Positions 43,424 through 53,280 of a DNA stretch of 64,000 bases are shown here, piece after piece. The notes under the pieces were generated by a model. It saw only the letters and a program-made list of their open reading frames with translations, did no database searches and was not told the origin of the DNA. Numbering within the stretch: position 1 is the stretch's first letter; each line of letters opens with the position of its first letter. The stretch is from Bacteroidia bacterium (GTDB taxonomy: Bacteria > Bacteroidota > Bacteroidia > Flavobacteriales > Flavobacteriaceae): the NCBI GenBank assembly GCA_030431055.1, contig JAUIJA010000001.1, positions 124,001 through 188,000 on the forward strand, given 5' to 3'. A program made the translations under genes and the position numbers.

Positions 43424-45595
43424 TTATAATTTTTCTAGTATAAAGTTGGTCATTTTTGTATATAATTGAAGACGTGTATTTCCGCCATAAATTCCGTGAT
43501 TTTTATCTGGATAAATAGCCCAATCAAATTGCTTATTTGCTTGAATCAAAGCTTCAATCATTTTCATTGAATTTTGCACATGCACATTATCATCAGCTGT
43601 ACCATGAACTAATAAAAAGTTTCCTTTTAGTTTACTCACATGGTTAATTGGTGAATTGTTATCGTAACCACTTGCGTTTTCTTGTGGCGTTTGCATGTAT
43701 CTTTCGGTATAAATAGAATCGTAATATCTCCAACTTGTTACTGGCGCTACAGCAATTGCTGATTTGAAAACATCGGCTCCTTGAAAGATACAATTTGAAG
43801 CCATAAATCCGCCGTAACTCCAACCAAAAATTCCAATTCTTGATTCATCAATGTAATCATACTTAGCAAATACTTTTGCAGCATCAATTTGGTCTTCAAC
43901 TTCGTATTTTCCTAATTCTTTATATGTACATTTTTTAAATTCAGCGCCTTTAAAACCTGTTCCTCTTCCATCTACACAAGCTACAATGTACCCTTTTTGA
44001 GCCAACATCATAAACCAGTAATCATCATAACCATTCCATGAATTATCTACACTTTGAGAACCTGGCCCTGAATATTGATACATAAAAAGTGGATATTTTT
44101 TTGTTGCATCAAAATTCTTAGGTTTAATTAACCAAGCGTTTAAAGTGTGTCCTTTTTCAGTAGTAATTGTAGTAAATTCTTTTGGTGCAACTTCATATTC
44201 GGCTAATTTTTGCTCTAAAATTTCATTCGTAACAATCTTTTTAATTTCTGTTCCTTTTTTAGAATCATTTAAAGTATATGTTGGAGCAGTTGTAGCGCTT
44301 GAAAATGAATTGATAAAATATTTAAAATTCGGACTAAAAGTTGCACGATTTGTTCCTGTTTTTGAGGTTAATCTTTTCTTTGCTTTTCCATTAATTCCGA
44401 TAGCATAAACATCTCTATTAATCGAACCATTTTCTACAGATTGATAGAAAATTTTACCAGTTTTATCATCGAAACCATAATAAGCCGTTACTTCCCAATT
44501 ACCTTTTGTAATTTGTCTTCTTAATTTTCCATTTTTATCGTAATGATAAATATGATTGAATCCGTCTTTTTCTGAAGTCCATATAAAACTATTATCGTTT
44601 AAGAATGTTAAGTTATCAGTAACATCTACATACGCTTTATCTGTTTCGTTTAAAACCACTTTATAAGAAGCCGAATTTCCATCAACAAAAAGTAAATCTA
44701 AATTATTTTGATGGCGATTTAAAACTTGAGCACTTAACGTATTTGCCTCGTTTGTCCAGTTGATTCTTGCAATATAGAAATCATTGTATTTTGATAAATC
44801 AACTTGTTTTGTTTCGTTTGATTTCAAATTAAAAACATGCAATGAAACTTCTGAATTTTTCTCACCAGCTTTTGGATATTTAAAAACTTGTTGCGTTGGA
44901 TATAAACCTTGATTGTACAAATCCATTGAGAATTCTGGAACTTGCGTTTCATCAAAACGGATAAATGCAATTTTATCGCTCGATTTATTCCAATCGAATG
45001 CTCTTACAAAAGCAAATTCTTCTTCGTAAACCCAATCGGTAATACCATTAATAATGGCGTTTTTCTTTCCATCAGTGGTAATTTGCAAGTGCTTGTTTGC
45101 AACAATATCGTAAACAAATAAATTGTTTTGGTACGCATACGCAATTTTAGTTCCATCAGGTGAAAATGTAGGTTCTTGAATTTGGTAATCGGAAATTTTT
45201 GTTAGCTTTTTTGAAGCTAAATCATACAAAAAATAATCGGCTGTGAAAGAATGACGGAAAATTTGGTTTGAATTATTCGCTATTAAAATTTGAGTTTCAT
45301 TTTCGTTGAAAGTATACGAATCTATTCCTCTTAATTCTGAAAAGTTTTTAGAATCTAAAAGTGTTGAAACCTTATTTAAAGTGGCAAAATCATACAAATC
45401 GATTTGCATAGAACGAGATGCTCTATCGAAATTTAAAACCGTATATTGATTTGTGTTTTTCATTGCATTTAACTCATCCATTCTTTGAGTTCGAAATGCT
45501 CCTGACCAAATTTCTTGTAATGTTATTTGCTTTTGAGCAACAACAGAAATTGATGTAAAAAACAATATAATGACACTTATTTTTAATAATTTCAT
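43424..45595 (-). CDS. Dipeptidyl peptidase IV (S9B)
   Basis: A 723-residue exported serine peptidase with a signal peptide (residues 1-20). The N-terminal beta-propeller covers ~40-470. The double-glutamate clamp typical of DPP IV is seen in DWVYEEEFAFVRAF, which binds the substrate N-terminus. The alpha/beta-hydrolase domain carries the triad: S593 in GWSYGG, D668 in HGTADDNVHV and H700 in KNHGIYGG. It removes X-Pro (or X-Ala) dipeptides from peptide N-termini in the periplasm. It is the first gene of an operon with two POT peptide transporters: a peptide-scavenging unit. Confidence 0.95.
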   Translation of the reverse strand: MKLLKISVIILFFTSISVVAQKQITLQEIWSGAFRTQRMDELNAMKNTNQYTVLNFDRASRSMQIDLYDFATLNKVSTLLDSKNFSELRGIDSYTFNENETQILIANNSNQIFRHSFTADYFLYDLASKKLTKISDYQIQEPTFSPDGTKIAYAYQNNLFVYDIVANKHLQITTDGKKNAIINGITDWVYEEEFAFVRAFDWNKSSDKIAFIRFDETQVPEFSMDLYNQGLYPTQQVFKYPKAGEKNSEVSLHVFNLKSNETKQVDLSKYNDFYIARINWTNEANTLSAQVLNRHQNNLDLLFVDGNSASYKVVLNETDKAYVDVTDNLTFLNDNSFIWTSEKDGFNHIYHYDKNGKLRRQITKGNWEVTAYYGFDDKTGKIFYQSVENGSINRDVYAIGINGKAKKRLTSKTGTNRATFSPNFKYFINSFSSATTAPTYTLNDSKKGTEIKKIVTNEILEQKLAEYEVAPKEFTTITTEKGHTLNAWLIKPKNFDATKKYPLFMYQYSGPGSQSVDNSWNGYDDYWFMMLAQKGYIVACVDGRGTGFKGAEFKKCTYKELGKYEVEDQIDAAKVFAKYDYIDESRIGIFGWSYGGFMASNCIFQGADVFKSAIAVAPVTSWRYYDSIYTERYMQTPQENASGYDNNSPINHVSKLKGNFLLVHGTADDNVHVQNSMKMIEALIQANKQFDWAIYPDKNHGIYGGNTRLQLYTKMTNFILEKL

Positions 45596-45815
45596 AACGT
45601 CTAATATAAAAAAACTCCCAATTTTAGTAAAAAATTAGCAAACCACCTCATTTTATTTTGTTAAAAGAAAGAATAAATTTGCTACAAAACCGATTTAGAT
45701 TCATTATTTATTTAAGGATATAGTTTTATTTTTTTAAAAAAAATCTTAAATTCATTGTTTATATTTCAATATTTAACATTTACATTAAATATTAAAAGTA
45801 AATTAACCCAGAACT

Positions 45816-48800
45816 ATGCTTTTATTTTCTTTAATAATAAGAAGCTTTCCTCGATTAGAGTCTGAGCTAAGTTTTTTATTGGAAAGCCAAAATTCGCTAC
45901 CTTTTTATTACAATTGGTGGTTCTTAGTTCCGTTTTTTATTTTTTTAATTTTCTTATTTAGAAGAATAATACAAACCACTTCTAAATTCAACAAAGAATT
46001 AGTCGAAGATTTTTCAGAAAGCAACTATCCAGATAGTGAACTCAATGTTAACTTTCTTTATTTAGGTTTAATTTTTCTTTTTGCTGAATTTATCTATTTA
46101 ATTTTTTATACAAGAGAAATTATAGACACGATCTTTCATTTTATTATGGGAGCTTCTTGTTTAAGTATTTATTTTTTGTACGAAAAAATTTCTTTCATAA
46201 AAGTTAACTTAGGAAAAATACAATTTACATTCTTTATAATCTTTTCTATCTTTACCTATTTAAGAATCTTTTTCGGGCATTTTGATATTATTATCTATGC
46301 AGAAATAAGTATGCTTTTTTACTATTCTTATATTGCTTTTGCTAAAGTAAAAGACTACAATATTTACAACCTAATAAGTTTAAGTTTACTTTTAATACTC
46401 TTTTTTAGCGGAATTTCAAATTCCATAGAAATCATTTCACTTATTATCTTATGTTTTGTAATTCTTCTTATAAATTATGCAAGGCGAATAGGAACTTTAA
46501 ATATTAATGAAAAATACATTTTCTCTAAAAATATAATTGACAATTCTAGCACACTTACTATTGCGACAGATAAATTCGGAAATGTAAGCTACTGTGGTAA
46601 TTCTATTTACAAAATTCTTGGTTATAAACCAGAAGAAGTAATGGGAAATAATTTTTGGAAATTAACCCAAGATGAAGAATTTCAAAACATCGATTACAAT
46701 TTAATTTTCAAACCCGATAGCATTTACATTAGAAAACTAAAGTGTAAAAACGGTGATTATAAATACATTCAGTGGATAGATTATAAATATTCCAATGATT
46801 TGTTTGTTGCAAATGGACAAGATGTAACACAAAAAGTAACTTTAGAAGAAAAGTATGCTAATCTTGTTCAATCGGCGCGAGATGTAATTTATGAAATGGA
46901 TACAGATGGAAAAATCACATATATAAATGCATTTACAAAAGAACATTTAGGTTATACTGAAGAAGAAATCATTGGAAAACACTTTTCAATATTTATTCCT
47001 AAAGAATATAGAACTGACGTTATTCGTTTTTATGCGAATCACGATAATGATTTGAAAGAATTTGAATTTTTAGAATTTCCATTAATAAAAGCAGACAAAA
47101 CGATTATTTGGGCATCTCAAAGTGTCACTATTAGACGTAATGAACAAAATAAAATAACTGGTTACTCAGCAATTATTCGAGATATTACTAATCTAAAACT
47201 TCAAGAATTTGAAGAACAAAAAAGAATAGAGCGCAGTACTTATCTAAATAATGTTTCGAACCAACTATCTACCTTAAATTTTCTAAATTTTAAAAATCTA
47301 AAAAGTTTACTCCAACATATTACAAAAGAAGCTGCTGTAGGTTTAGATATTGAACGTGTAAGTTTTTGGTACAATTATGACGATTATACTGAATTGTTTG
47401 ATATTTATATCAAATCGAAAAAAGCACATGATGAAGGCGCTATTTTAGAGAAAAAAGATTATAAAAACTACTTTCATGCAATTGAAAATGAATCTATTAT
47501 TGTTGCATCCGATATTAAGCAGATAGAATCTTTAGATGTCTTTAACGATCACTATTTTAAAAGATATAACATCAAATCTACAATAGATATTCCTATTTAT
47601 ATTTCTGGAAAGCTAATAGGGATAACTTGCTTTGAACAAGCTAATGAAATAAAAAATTGGACAAATGAAGACATCAATTTTGCAAAAACTGTTTCAGAAA
47701 TTATAGCTCTAGCTATCGAAACCTTTAGAAGAAGAGAAGCTGAAAACGAAATACGTTACAAAAATGAAATTTTATCGGCAATTAATACAATTACAACATT
47801 ACTTTTAACCAAAAATGACAAAGAAGACATTTTTGACAATTCATTTAATCAAATTGCAAAAGTTGTAAATGCAGATCGATTTTATTTCTTTGAAAATGAC
47901 AATCAAACTAATTTATTAAGTCAAAAATTTGAATGGGTAAAAAAACTCGAATTGGTTGAAATTGACAATGAACAACTTCAAAACTTTCCTCACGATGTAT
48001 TTCCTGAACTCATTTTTAAACTTTTAAAGAAAGAATCTTACAATTCAATTGTATCGGAAATTGAAGCAGGAAATTTTAAAACAATACTCCTTGAACAATC
48101 TATCAAATCTATTTTAGTTATTCCATTGTTTTATCAAGAACGCTTTATAGGTTTTATAGGTTTTGACGATTGTACTAACGAAAGAATTTGGACAGAAACC
48201 GAAATTCAGACATTAAAAACATTAGCATCAAATCTTGCAACTACTATCATTAGAATTGAAAACGAAGACACTTTAAAAGAAAGTCAGAAAAAAACAAAGT
48301 ATAAAAATGATGTGCTTGCTTTAATTTCGAGGTTTACAAGTAAACTAATTCAAAAAAATAGCATAAATGATTTTTACGACAAGTCTTTATCTGAACTAAC
48401 CTTATTAATTAATTCCGATCGAATTTGTTTTTACACCTATAATAAAGAAAGACAAACCATTAGTCAAGTATTCGACTGGCTTAAAGAAGATAATTTATTA
48501 ATAAATCGAAATCCAGACTATCAAAAAATAAGTCAAGAAGAGTATCCCGAACTTTTTAAATTCCTCTTATTAAAGAAAACTACAAAACTCATTGTTAGCA
48601 ACATTAAAGACAATACTTTAAAACAAAAACTCGAAGAGAGAAATTTAGTTTCAGCCTTATTTGTTCCTATTATCTATAATGATGTTTTGTTAGGACATTT
48701 AGGAATTGACTCAAACTATTCTGAAGACAATTGGGATGAATTTACTGTTTCTGCTATTGAAACCTTAGCAAACAATATTGCTATTTCATTTATTAAGACA

Positions 48801-50708
48801 AAAAATCAAAATGCACTTTTAGAAAGTGAGGAAAAATTTAAATTATTAGCAAACAATATTCCGGGAGCGGTTTATCTTGTTCGTTTTGATGAAAATAGAA
48901 CCAAAGTCTTTTTAAATGATGAAATCGAACGTTTAACTGGTTATACAAAAGAGGACTTTTTTGAAAACAGAATACGTTTATACGACTTATATCATCCTGA
49001 AGACAAGAAAGAATCATTAGAACAAATACAAAAAGCCGTAAAAGAAAAAAAACCATTTGCTATTAGATGCAGACTAATTAGAAAAAATGGAACTGTTGTT
49101 TGGGTAGAAGAATATGGAGAAAGTATTTTAATCGATGGAAAAATTGAATTTCTAGAAGGTGTTTTAATTGACATCACAGAACGTAGAAAAGCAGAAGAAG
49201 CAATCTTAGCCAAAGAATTTGCCGAAACTTCAAATAAAGCAAAATCAGCTTTCTTGGCAAATATGAGTCACGAAATTAGAACGCCATTAAATGGAATTAT
49301 CGGATTTAGTAAACTATTATTGAATACTCCAGTTACCGATGTTCAAAAGCAATATTTAAGCACGGTTAATCAATCTGCATTAAGCCTATTAAGTGTTGTA
49401 AATGACATTCTCGATATTTCAAAGATTGAAGCTGGAAAATTAATACTAGACAATCACAAAACAAGTTTATTAAAATTAATAAACGAATCTGTAGATATGC
49501 TTAAATTTAGTGCACATCAAAAAGGCATTGAATTAATTATAACCATAGATCCAGATATTGATTGTGCTATTTGGGTAGATGAAGTTAGAATAAAGCAAAT
49601 TATTCAAAATTTACTAAGTAATGCTATCAAATTCACTGCTGAAGGCGAAATTGAATTAATTGTAGAAGGAATCAAAAAGGAAAATGATACTTCAACTCTA
49701 AAGTTTTCTGTTCGCGATACTGGAATAGGAATTAAAAACGAAAACAAAGACAAAATTCTCGAAGCTTTTACTCAAGAAGATGGTTCAACAACTCGAAATT
49801 TTGGCGGAACTGGCTTAGGACTTACAATTACTAATAACCTTTTACAATTAATGAATAGCAAACTTCAAATTGAAAGTAAATTAGGAGAAGGAAGTACATT
49901 TAGTTTTGAAGTAGAATTAAAAAGTGAACTTTGCAACAATCACAAACAGCTCAAAAATAATGCAATTAAAAATGCATTGGTAATTGAAGATAACGAGTTA
50001 GTTATTAAATCAATTAAACAATTGTTTAACCAATATAAAATCGATTGTTCTTGTTCTAAAACAATAGACGAAATTGATTTTAAAAAGTATGATTTAATAT
50101 TACTTGATTTTGAATACTTAGGAAATAAAGAAAGCATCGATTTAGCAAAGAAAAATCCAGATGTAAATTTTCTTATTATGCTAAACTCAACAAGTAATTT
50201 TAGCGAATTTGAAAAAATTAAAAACGCTCAAATAATTGTAAAACCTATTAAAGTTGATATACTTCAAAACTTCTTAAACAAACTAAATAATCCTGAACAA
50301 GAAATTCTTACTTCAGAAAATATCCCTAATAAAAATAACGACGTTTCATTCTTAATTGTTGAAGACAACAAAATAAATTTATTACTTACAAAAACCATTA
50401 TTCTCAAAAAATTCCCATTTGCTACTATTTATGAAGCCGAAAATGGATTAGAAGCAATTAAAATTTACAAGAAAAAACAACCTAATATTACCTTAATGGA
50501 TATTCAAATGCCAATAATGAATGGTTATGAAGCCACAAAAGAAATACGAAAAATAAATCCGAATTCAATAATTATTGCACTAACAGCTGGTGCTATTACT
50601 GGCGAAAAAGAAAAATGTATGGATTTAGGCATGAACGACTTCATTTTAAAACCTATTGACAAAACATTATTTGATACGACATTGATTAAATGGACAAATG
50701 AGTTCTAA
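45816..50708 (+). CDS. Hybrid sensor histidine kinase with PAS, GAF and two receiver domains
   Basis: A 1630-residue kinase. Six or so N-terminal helices (~20-225) form a membrane sensor. PAS domains lie at ~240 and ~347 (with a PAC segment VTIRRNEQNKITGYSAII). Three GAF-like domains follow at ~490, ~670 and ~850, then a third PAS at ~1005. The HisKA domain contains NMSHEIRTPLNGIIGFS with H1152. The HATPase has NLLSNAIKFTAEGE (N box), DTGIGI (G1) and GGTGLGLTI (G2). Two receivers end it: REC1 with D1431 in ILLDFEYLG, and REC2 with D1562 in LMDIQMPIMNGYEA. No separate response regulator is adjacent, so output may be a phosphorelay to an HPt elsewhere. The ligand is unknown. Confidence 0.93.
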   Translation: MLLFSLIIRSFPRLESELSFLLESQNSLPFYYNWWFLVPFFIFLIFLFRRIIQTTSKFNKELVEDFSESNYPDSELNVNFLYLGLIFLFAEFIYLIFYTREIIDTIFHFIMGASCLSIYFLYEKISFIKVNLGKIQFTFFIIFSIFTYLRIFFGHFDIIIYAEISMLFYYSYIAFAKVKDYNIYNLISLSLLLILFFSGISNSIEIISLIILCFVILLINYARRIGTLNINEKYIFSKNIIDNSSTLTIATDKFGNVSYCGNSIYKILGYKPEEVMGNNFWKLTQDEEFQNIDYNLIFKPDSIYIRKLKCKNGDYKYIQWIDYKYSNDLFVANGQDVTQKVTLEEKYANLVQSARDVIYEMDTDGKITYINAFTKEHLGYTEEEIIGKHFSIFIPKEYRTDVIRFYANHDNDLKEFEFLEFPLIKADKTIIWASQSVTIRRNEQNKITGYSAIIRDITNLKLQEFEEQKRIERSTYLNNVSNQLSTLNFLNFKNLKSLLQHITKEAAVGLDIERVSFWYNYDDYTELFDIYIKSKKAHDEGAILEKKDYKNYFHAIENESIIVASDIKQIESLDVFNDHYFKRYNIKSTIDIPIYISGKLIGITCFEQANEIKNWTNEDINFAKTVSEIIALAIETFRRREAENEIRYKNEILSAINTITTLLLTKNDKEDIFDNSFNQIAKVVNADRFYFFENDNQTNLLSQKFEWVKKLELVEIDNEQLQNFPHDVFPELIFKLLKKESYNSIVSEIEAGNFKTILLEQSIKSILVIPLFYQERFIGFIGFDDCTNERIWTETEIQTLKTLASNLATTIIRIENEDTLKESQKKTKYKNDVLALISRFTSKLIQKNSINDFYDKSLSELTLLINSDRICFYTYNKERQTISQVFDWLKEDNLLINRNPDYQKISQEEYPELFKFLLLKKTTKLIVSNIKDNTLKQKLEERNLVSALFVPIIYNDVLLGHLGIDSNYSEDNWDEFTVSAIETLANNIAISFIKTKNQNALLESEEKFKLLANNIPGAVYLVRFDENRTKVFLNDEIERLTGYTKEDFFENRIRLYDLYHPEDKKESLEQIQKAVKEKKPFAIRCRLIRKNGTVVWVEEYGESILIDGKIEFLEGVLIDITERRKAEEAILAKEFAETSNKAKSAFLANMSHEIRTPLNGIIGFSKLLLNTPVTDVQKQYLSTVNQSALSLLSVVNDILDISKIEAGKLILDNHKTSLLKLINESVDMLKFSAHQKGIELIITIDPDIDCAIWVDEVRIKQIIQNLLSNAIKFTAEGEIELIVEGIKKENDTSTLKFSVRDTGIGIKNENKDKILEAFTQEDGSTTRNFGGTGLGLTITNNLLQLMNSKLQIESKLGEGSTFSFEVELKSELCNNHKQLKNNAIKNALVIEDNELVIKSIKQLFNQYKIDCSCSKTIDEIDFKKYDLILLDFEYLGNKESIDLAKKNPDVNFLIMLNSTSNFSEFEKIKNAQIIVKPIKVDILQNFLNKLNNPEQEILTSENIPNKNNDVSFLIVEDNKINLLLTKTIILKKFPFATIYEAENGLEAIKIYKKKQPNITLMDIQMPIMNGYEATKEIRKINPNSIIIALTAGAITGEKEKCMDLGMNDFILKPIDKTLFDTTLIKWTNEF

Positions 50709-50723
50709 AATTAAACTCTTTCG

Positions 50724-50731
50724 TATCTTTG
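50724..50731 (+). promoter_or_regulatory. -7 element of the HMG-CoA reductase gene
   Basis: TATCTTTG matches TAnnTTTG and is 20 bp before the ATG at 50752. No -33 TTG is obvious at the right spacing. Confidence 0.5.
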
Positions 50732-50751
50732 CACTTCAATTTTGAATACAA

Positions 50752-52071
50752 ATGACGCAAATTATAAAAGGTTTTTCTAAACTTTCAAAAGAAGAAAAAA
50801 TCGATTGGATTATAAACACCTATTTTCATAATCCATCTGAAGCTAAAGAAATCGTTTTACAATATTGGAATTCCAATGAAAACATTCAAAAACTTCACGA
50901 TGAGTTCATCGAAAACACCATTACCAATTTCTATTTACCTTATGGAGTTGCTCCAAATTTTGTAATCAACGGAAAAGATTACACCATTCCTATGGCAATC
51001 GAAGAAAGTTCGGTTGTTGCAGCGGCTTCAAAAGCAGCAAAATTTTGGGGTGAACGTGGCGGCTTTAAAGCAACCATCATTGGAACCGAAAAAATTGGTC
51101 AAGTTCATTTCTTATTCAACGGAAGTAAAGAAAAGTTGCAGCAATTTTTCAATGAAATAAAACCAAAATTCTTTAGTGATACAGAAAGTTTCACTAAAAA
51201 CATGCAAAAACGTGGCGGTGGAATTCTCAATATTGAATTACGCGATAAAACTTCGGAATTAGAAAATTACTTTCAATTACATGCTACTTTCAACACAAAA
51301 GATAGTATGGGTGCGAACTTCATAAACACTTGTTTAGAGCAATTCGCCAAAACATTAGAAAACGAAGCGCATCATTATGATAATTTCACGGAAGAAGAAA
51401 AAAAACTTCAAGTAATTATGAGCATTTTGAGTAATTATGTACCAAATTGCGTCGTTCGTGCCGAAGTTTCTTGTCCGGTTGAAAATATGAGCGACACCGC
51501 TTCAATCGACGGAAAAGAGTTTGCTGAGAAATTTGTAAACGCCATTAAAATTGCCGAAATCGAACCGTATCGTGCCGTTACGCATAATAAAGGAATCATG
51601 AATGGAATTGATGCTGTGGTTTTAGCAACCGGAAACGATTTTAGAGCTGTAGAAGCTGGTGTTCATGCCTATGCAAGCAAAAGCGGACAATATTCAAGTC
51701 TTTCTCATGCAAAGATTGAAAACGGAATTTTTACTTTTTGGTTAGATGTTCCACTAGCTTTAGGAACCATTGGTGGCTTAACTTCATTACATCCTTTAGT
51801 GAAATTTTCTTTAGAAATGTTAGGCAAACCATCAGCAGAAGAATTAATGAAAATTGTTGCCGTAACTGGTTTAGCTCAAAATTTTGCAGCCGTTCGTTCG
51901 TTAACCACAACAGGTATTCAACAAGGACACATGAAAATGCATATCATGAATATCTTAAACCAACATCACGCTACAAAAGAAGAAAAGCAAAAGGTTTTAG
52001 ATTATTTTAAAGACACTACGATTTCGCATAGTTTAGTAGTAGATTATTTAGAAAGTCTAAGAAATAGTTAG
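50752..52071 (+). CDS. Hydroxymethylglutaryl-CoA reductase, class II
   Basis: HMGR reduces HMG-CoA to mevalonate, the committed step of the mevalonate isoprenoid route. The 439-residue protein is of the soluble bacterial class II type. It has the catalytic Glu block MAIEESSVVAAASKAAKFWG (81-100), the cofactor-binding DSMGANFIN, the Lys/Asp block THNKGIMNGIDAVVLATGND and the catalytic His in QQGHMKMHIMN. The automatic label 'degradative' comes from Pseudomonas mevalonii, but the neighbouring mevalonate-pathway genes point to biosynthesis. A GHMP kinase gene follows after a 197-bp repeat-rich spacer. Confidence 0.95.
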   Translation: MTQIIKGFSKLSKEEKIDWIINTYFHNPSEAKEIVLQYWNSNENIQKLHDEFIENTITNFYLPYGVAPNFVINGKDYTIPMAIEESSVVAAASKAAKFWGERGGFKATIIGTEKIGQVHFLFNGSKEKLQQFFNEIKPKFFSDTESFTKNMQKRGGGILNIELRDKTSELENYFQLHATFNTKDSMGANFINTCLEQFAKTLENEAHHYDNFTEEEKKLQVIMSILSNYVPNCVVRAEVSCPVENMSDTASIDGKEFAEKFVNAIKIAEIEPYRAVTHNKGIMNGIDAVVLATGNDFRAVEAGVHAYASKSGQYSSLSHAKIENGIFTFWLDVPLALGTIGGLTSLHPLVKFSLEMLGKPSAEELMKIVAVTGLAQNFAAVRSLTTTGIQQGHMKMHIMNILNQHHATKEEKQKVLDYFKDTTISHSLVVDYLESLRNS

Positions 52072-52260
52072 AAGCTTTTTCCCGCTTTCGCAAGTCGCTT
52101 TTAAACTTCATTTCGAGTGTTTTTGTTTACTTCTCAATACTTTCGCAAAGCGAAAACTCGACTCGAGACAAAGTCGAACAGAGCGAAGCTAATTGACGGA
52201 AACAAAAAATTATCGAGAACCGTTTAAAGAGCTTCAACAATTGCTCAATCGGGGCTAAAA
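52072..52260 (+). repeat. Outer intergenic element hosting palindromic copy A
   Basis: This spacer between HMGR and the GHMP kinase opens AAGCTTTTTCCCGC and closes CAATCGGGGCTAAAA, arms that pair imperfectly (CCCG with CGGG, T-run with A-run). It contains a small stem CTTTCGCAAG... and, in the middle, the 108-bp palindromic copy A. The frame resembles, from memory, a recurrent flavobacterial intergenic element, with copy A inserted in it. Boundaries are approximate. Confidence 0.5.
52112..52219 (+). repeat. Palindromic dispersed repeat, copy A (108 bp)
   Basis: Begins TTCGAGTG and ends ATCGAGAA, with outer arms TTTTTGTTT and AAACAAAAA. It has an inner perfect hairpin TTTCGC-AAA-GCGAAA (52141-52155) and a CTCGACTCGAG palindrome. 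The central 54 bp (52139-52192) match copy B (54530-54583) at all but one base. The element has no coding capacity. Confidence 0.9.
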
Positions 52261-52268
52261 AATGAAAA

Positions 52269-53186
52269 ATGAAAACCAAAAAATTCTACAGTAACGGAAA
52301 ATTATTACTAACAGGCGAATACGTAGTATTAGACGGTGCCAAAGCATTAGCCGTTCCTACAAAATTTGGACAAACGTTAGAAATTACTGAAGATACTGGT
52401 TTTGCTTTTCACTGGACGAGTTACGATAAAGATTTATCGGTTTGGTTTCAAGATATGATTTCCTTTGAAGAAGTGGTTTCTAAAACGAAATCTGAATCTT
52501 CTAGTTCTATCAAAAATAAATTAATTGATATTTTACATCAAGCCTATAAACAAAATCATAGTTTTATTGATAACGCAAAAGGTTACGATGTAAAAACACA
52601 TTTAACCTTTCCTAGACTTTGGGGTTTAGGAACCTCATCGACGTTAATCAACAACATTGCGCAATGGTTAGAAATTGATGCTTTTGAGTTATTACGTAAA
52701 AGTTTTGGTGGAAGTGGTTATGATGTTGCTTGCGCACAAACTGATGCGCCAATTATTTATCATTTGGAAGATGAAAAACCATTTTTCGAAAAAGTAGATT
52801 TCAATCCGGCTTTTAAAGAAAATATACACTTTGTGTATTTGAATCAGAAGCAAAGTAGTTCGGCAGCTATTGCAAATTATATGGCAAAACATCATCATGT
52901 AGATAAAACAATTGCCAAAATTTCTGCGATTACCAACGAAGCTCTAATTGTAAATGAAGGTCGTGATTTTGCACTTTTAATGGAAAAACACGAAGCTATT
53001 ATGAGCGATGTATTAGAAACCGAAACTGTAAAAGAAAAATTATTCCCAGATTTAAAAGGCGTTGTAAAAAGCTTAGGTGCTTGGGGTGGCGATTTTGTAA
53101 TGATCATTTCAAAACACAACCCAAAAGATTATTTTATTGAAAGAGGCTACAATACAATTTTGAGTTATGAAGAGATGGTGTTGTAA
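52269..53186 (+). CDS. GHMP kinase of the GYDIA family
   Basis: A 305-residue kinase-fold protein. The N-terminus KFYSNGKLLLTGEYVVLDGA is that of mevalonate and phosphomevalonate kinases. The ATP loop is PRLWGLGTSSTLINN, where the usual GSSAA is GTSST. It also has GGSGYDVACAQTDAPIIY, the G-Y-D segment that names the family, and a C-terminal LGAWGGDFVMII in place of the GHMP glycine-rich third motif. Position between HMGR and other pathway genes suggests phosphomevalonate kinase or a related step, but the substrate is not proven. The start ATG at 52269 follows a repeat-rich spacer. Confidence 0.85.
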   Translation: MKTKKFYSNGKLLLTGEYVVLDGAKALAVPTKFGQTLEITEDTGFAFHWTSYDKDLSVWFQDMISFEEVVSKTKSESSSSIKNKLIDILHQAYKQNHSFIDNAKGYDVKTHLTFPRLWGLGTSSTLINNIAQWLEIDAFELLRKSFGGSGYDVACAQTDAPIIYHLEDEKPFFEKVDFNPAFKENIHFVYLNQKQSSSAAIANYMAKHHHVDKTIAKISAITNEALIVNEGRDFALLMEKHEAIMSDVLETETVKEKLFPDLKGVVKSLGAWGGDFVMIISKHNPKDYFIERGYNTILSYEEMVL

Positions 53187-53192
53187 TAACCA

Positions 53193-53265
53193 TTGTCACT
53201 TCGTGCGAAGTCGAGAAGTCTCATCTAAAAATATTTATGAGATTCCTCCTTTATCGGAATGACAA
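53193..53265 (+). repeat. Inverted-repeat element TTGTCA...TGACAA (I)
   Basis: TTGTCA (53193-53198) and TGACAA (53260-53265) form the ends. Inside, TCTCAT (53219-53224) pairs with ATGAGA (53237-53242), and GCGAAGTCGAGAAGTC is the left-arm core. It starts 6 bp after the GHMP kinase stop. This resembles the intergenic palindromes with GTCGAGA...TCTCGAC cores common in flavobacterial genomes. Confidence 0.75.
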
Positions 53266-53280
53266 GTTTGTGTGTATTTT

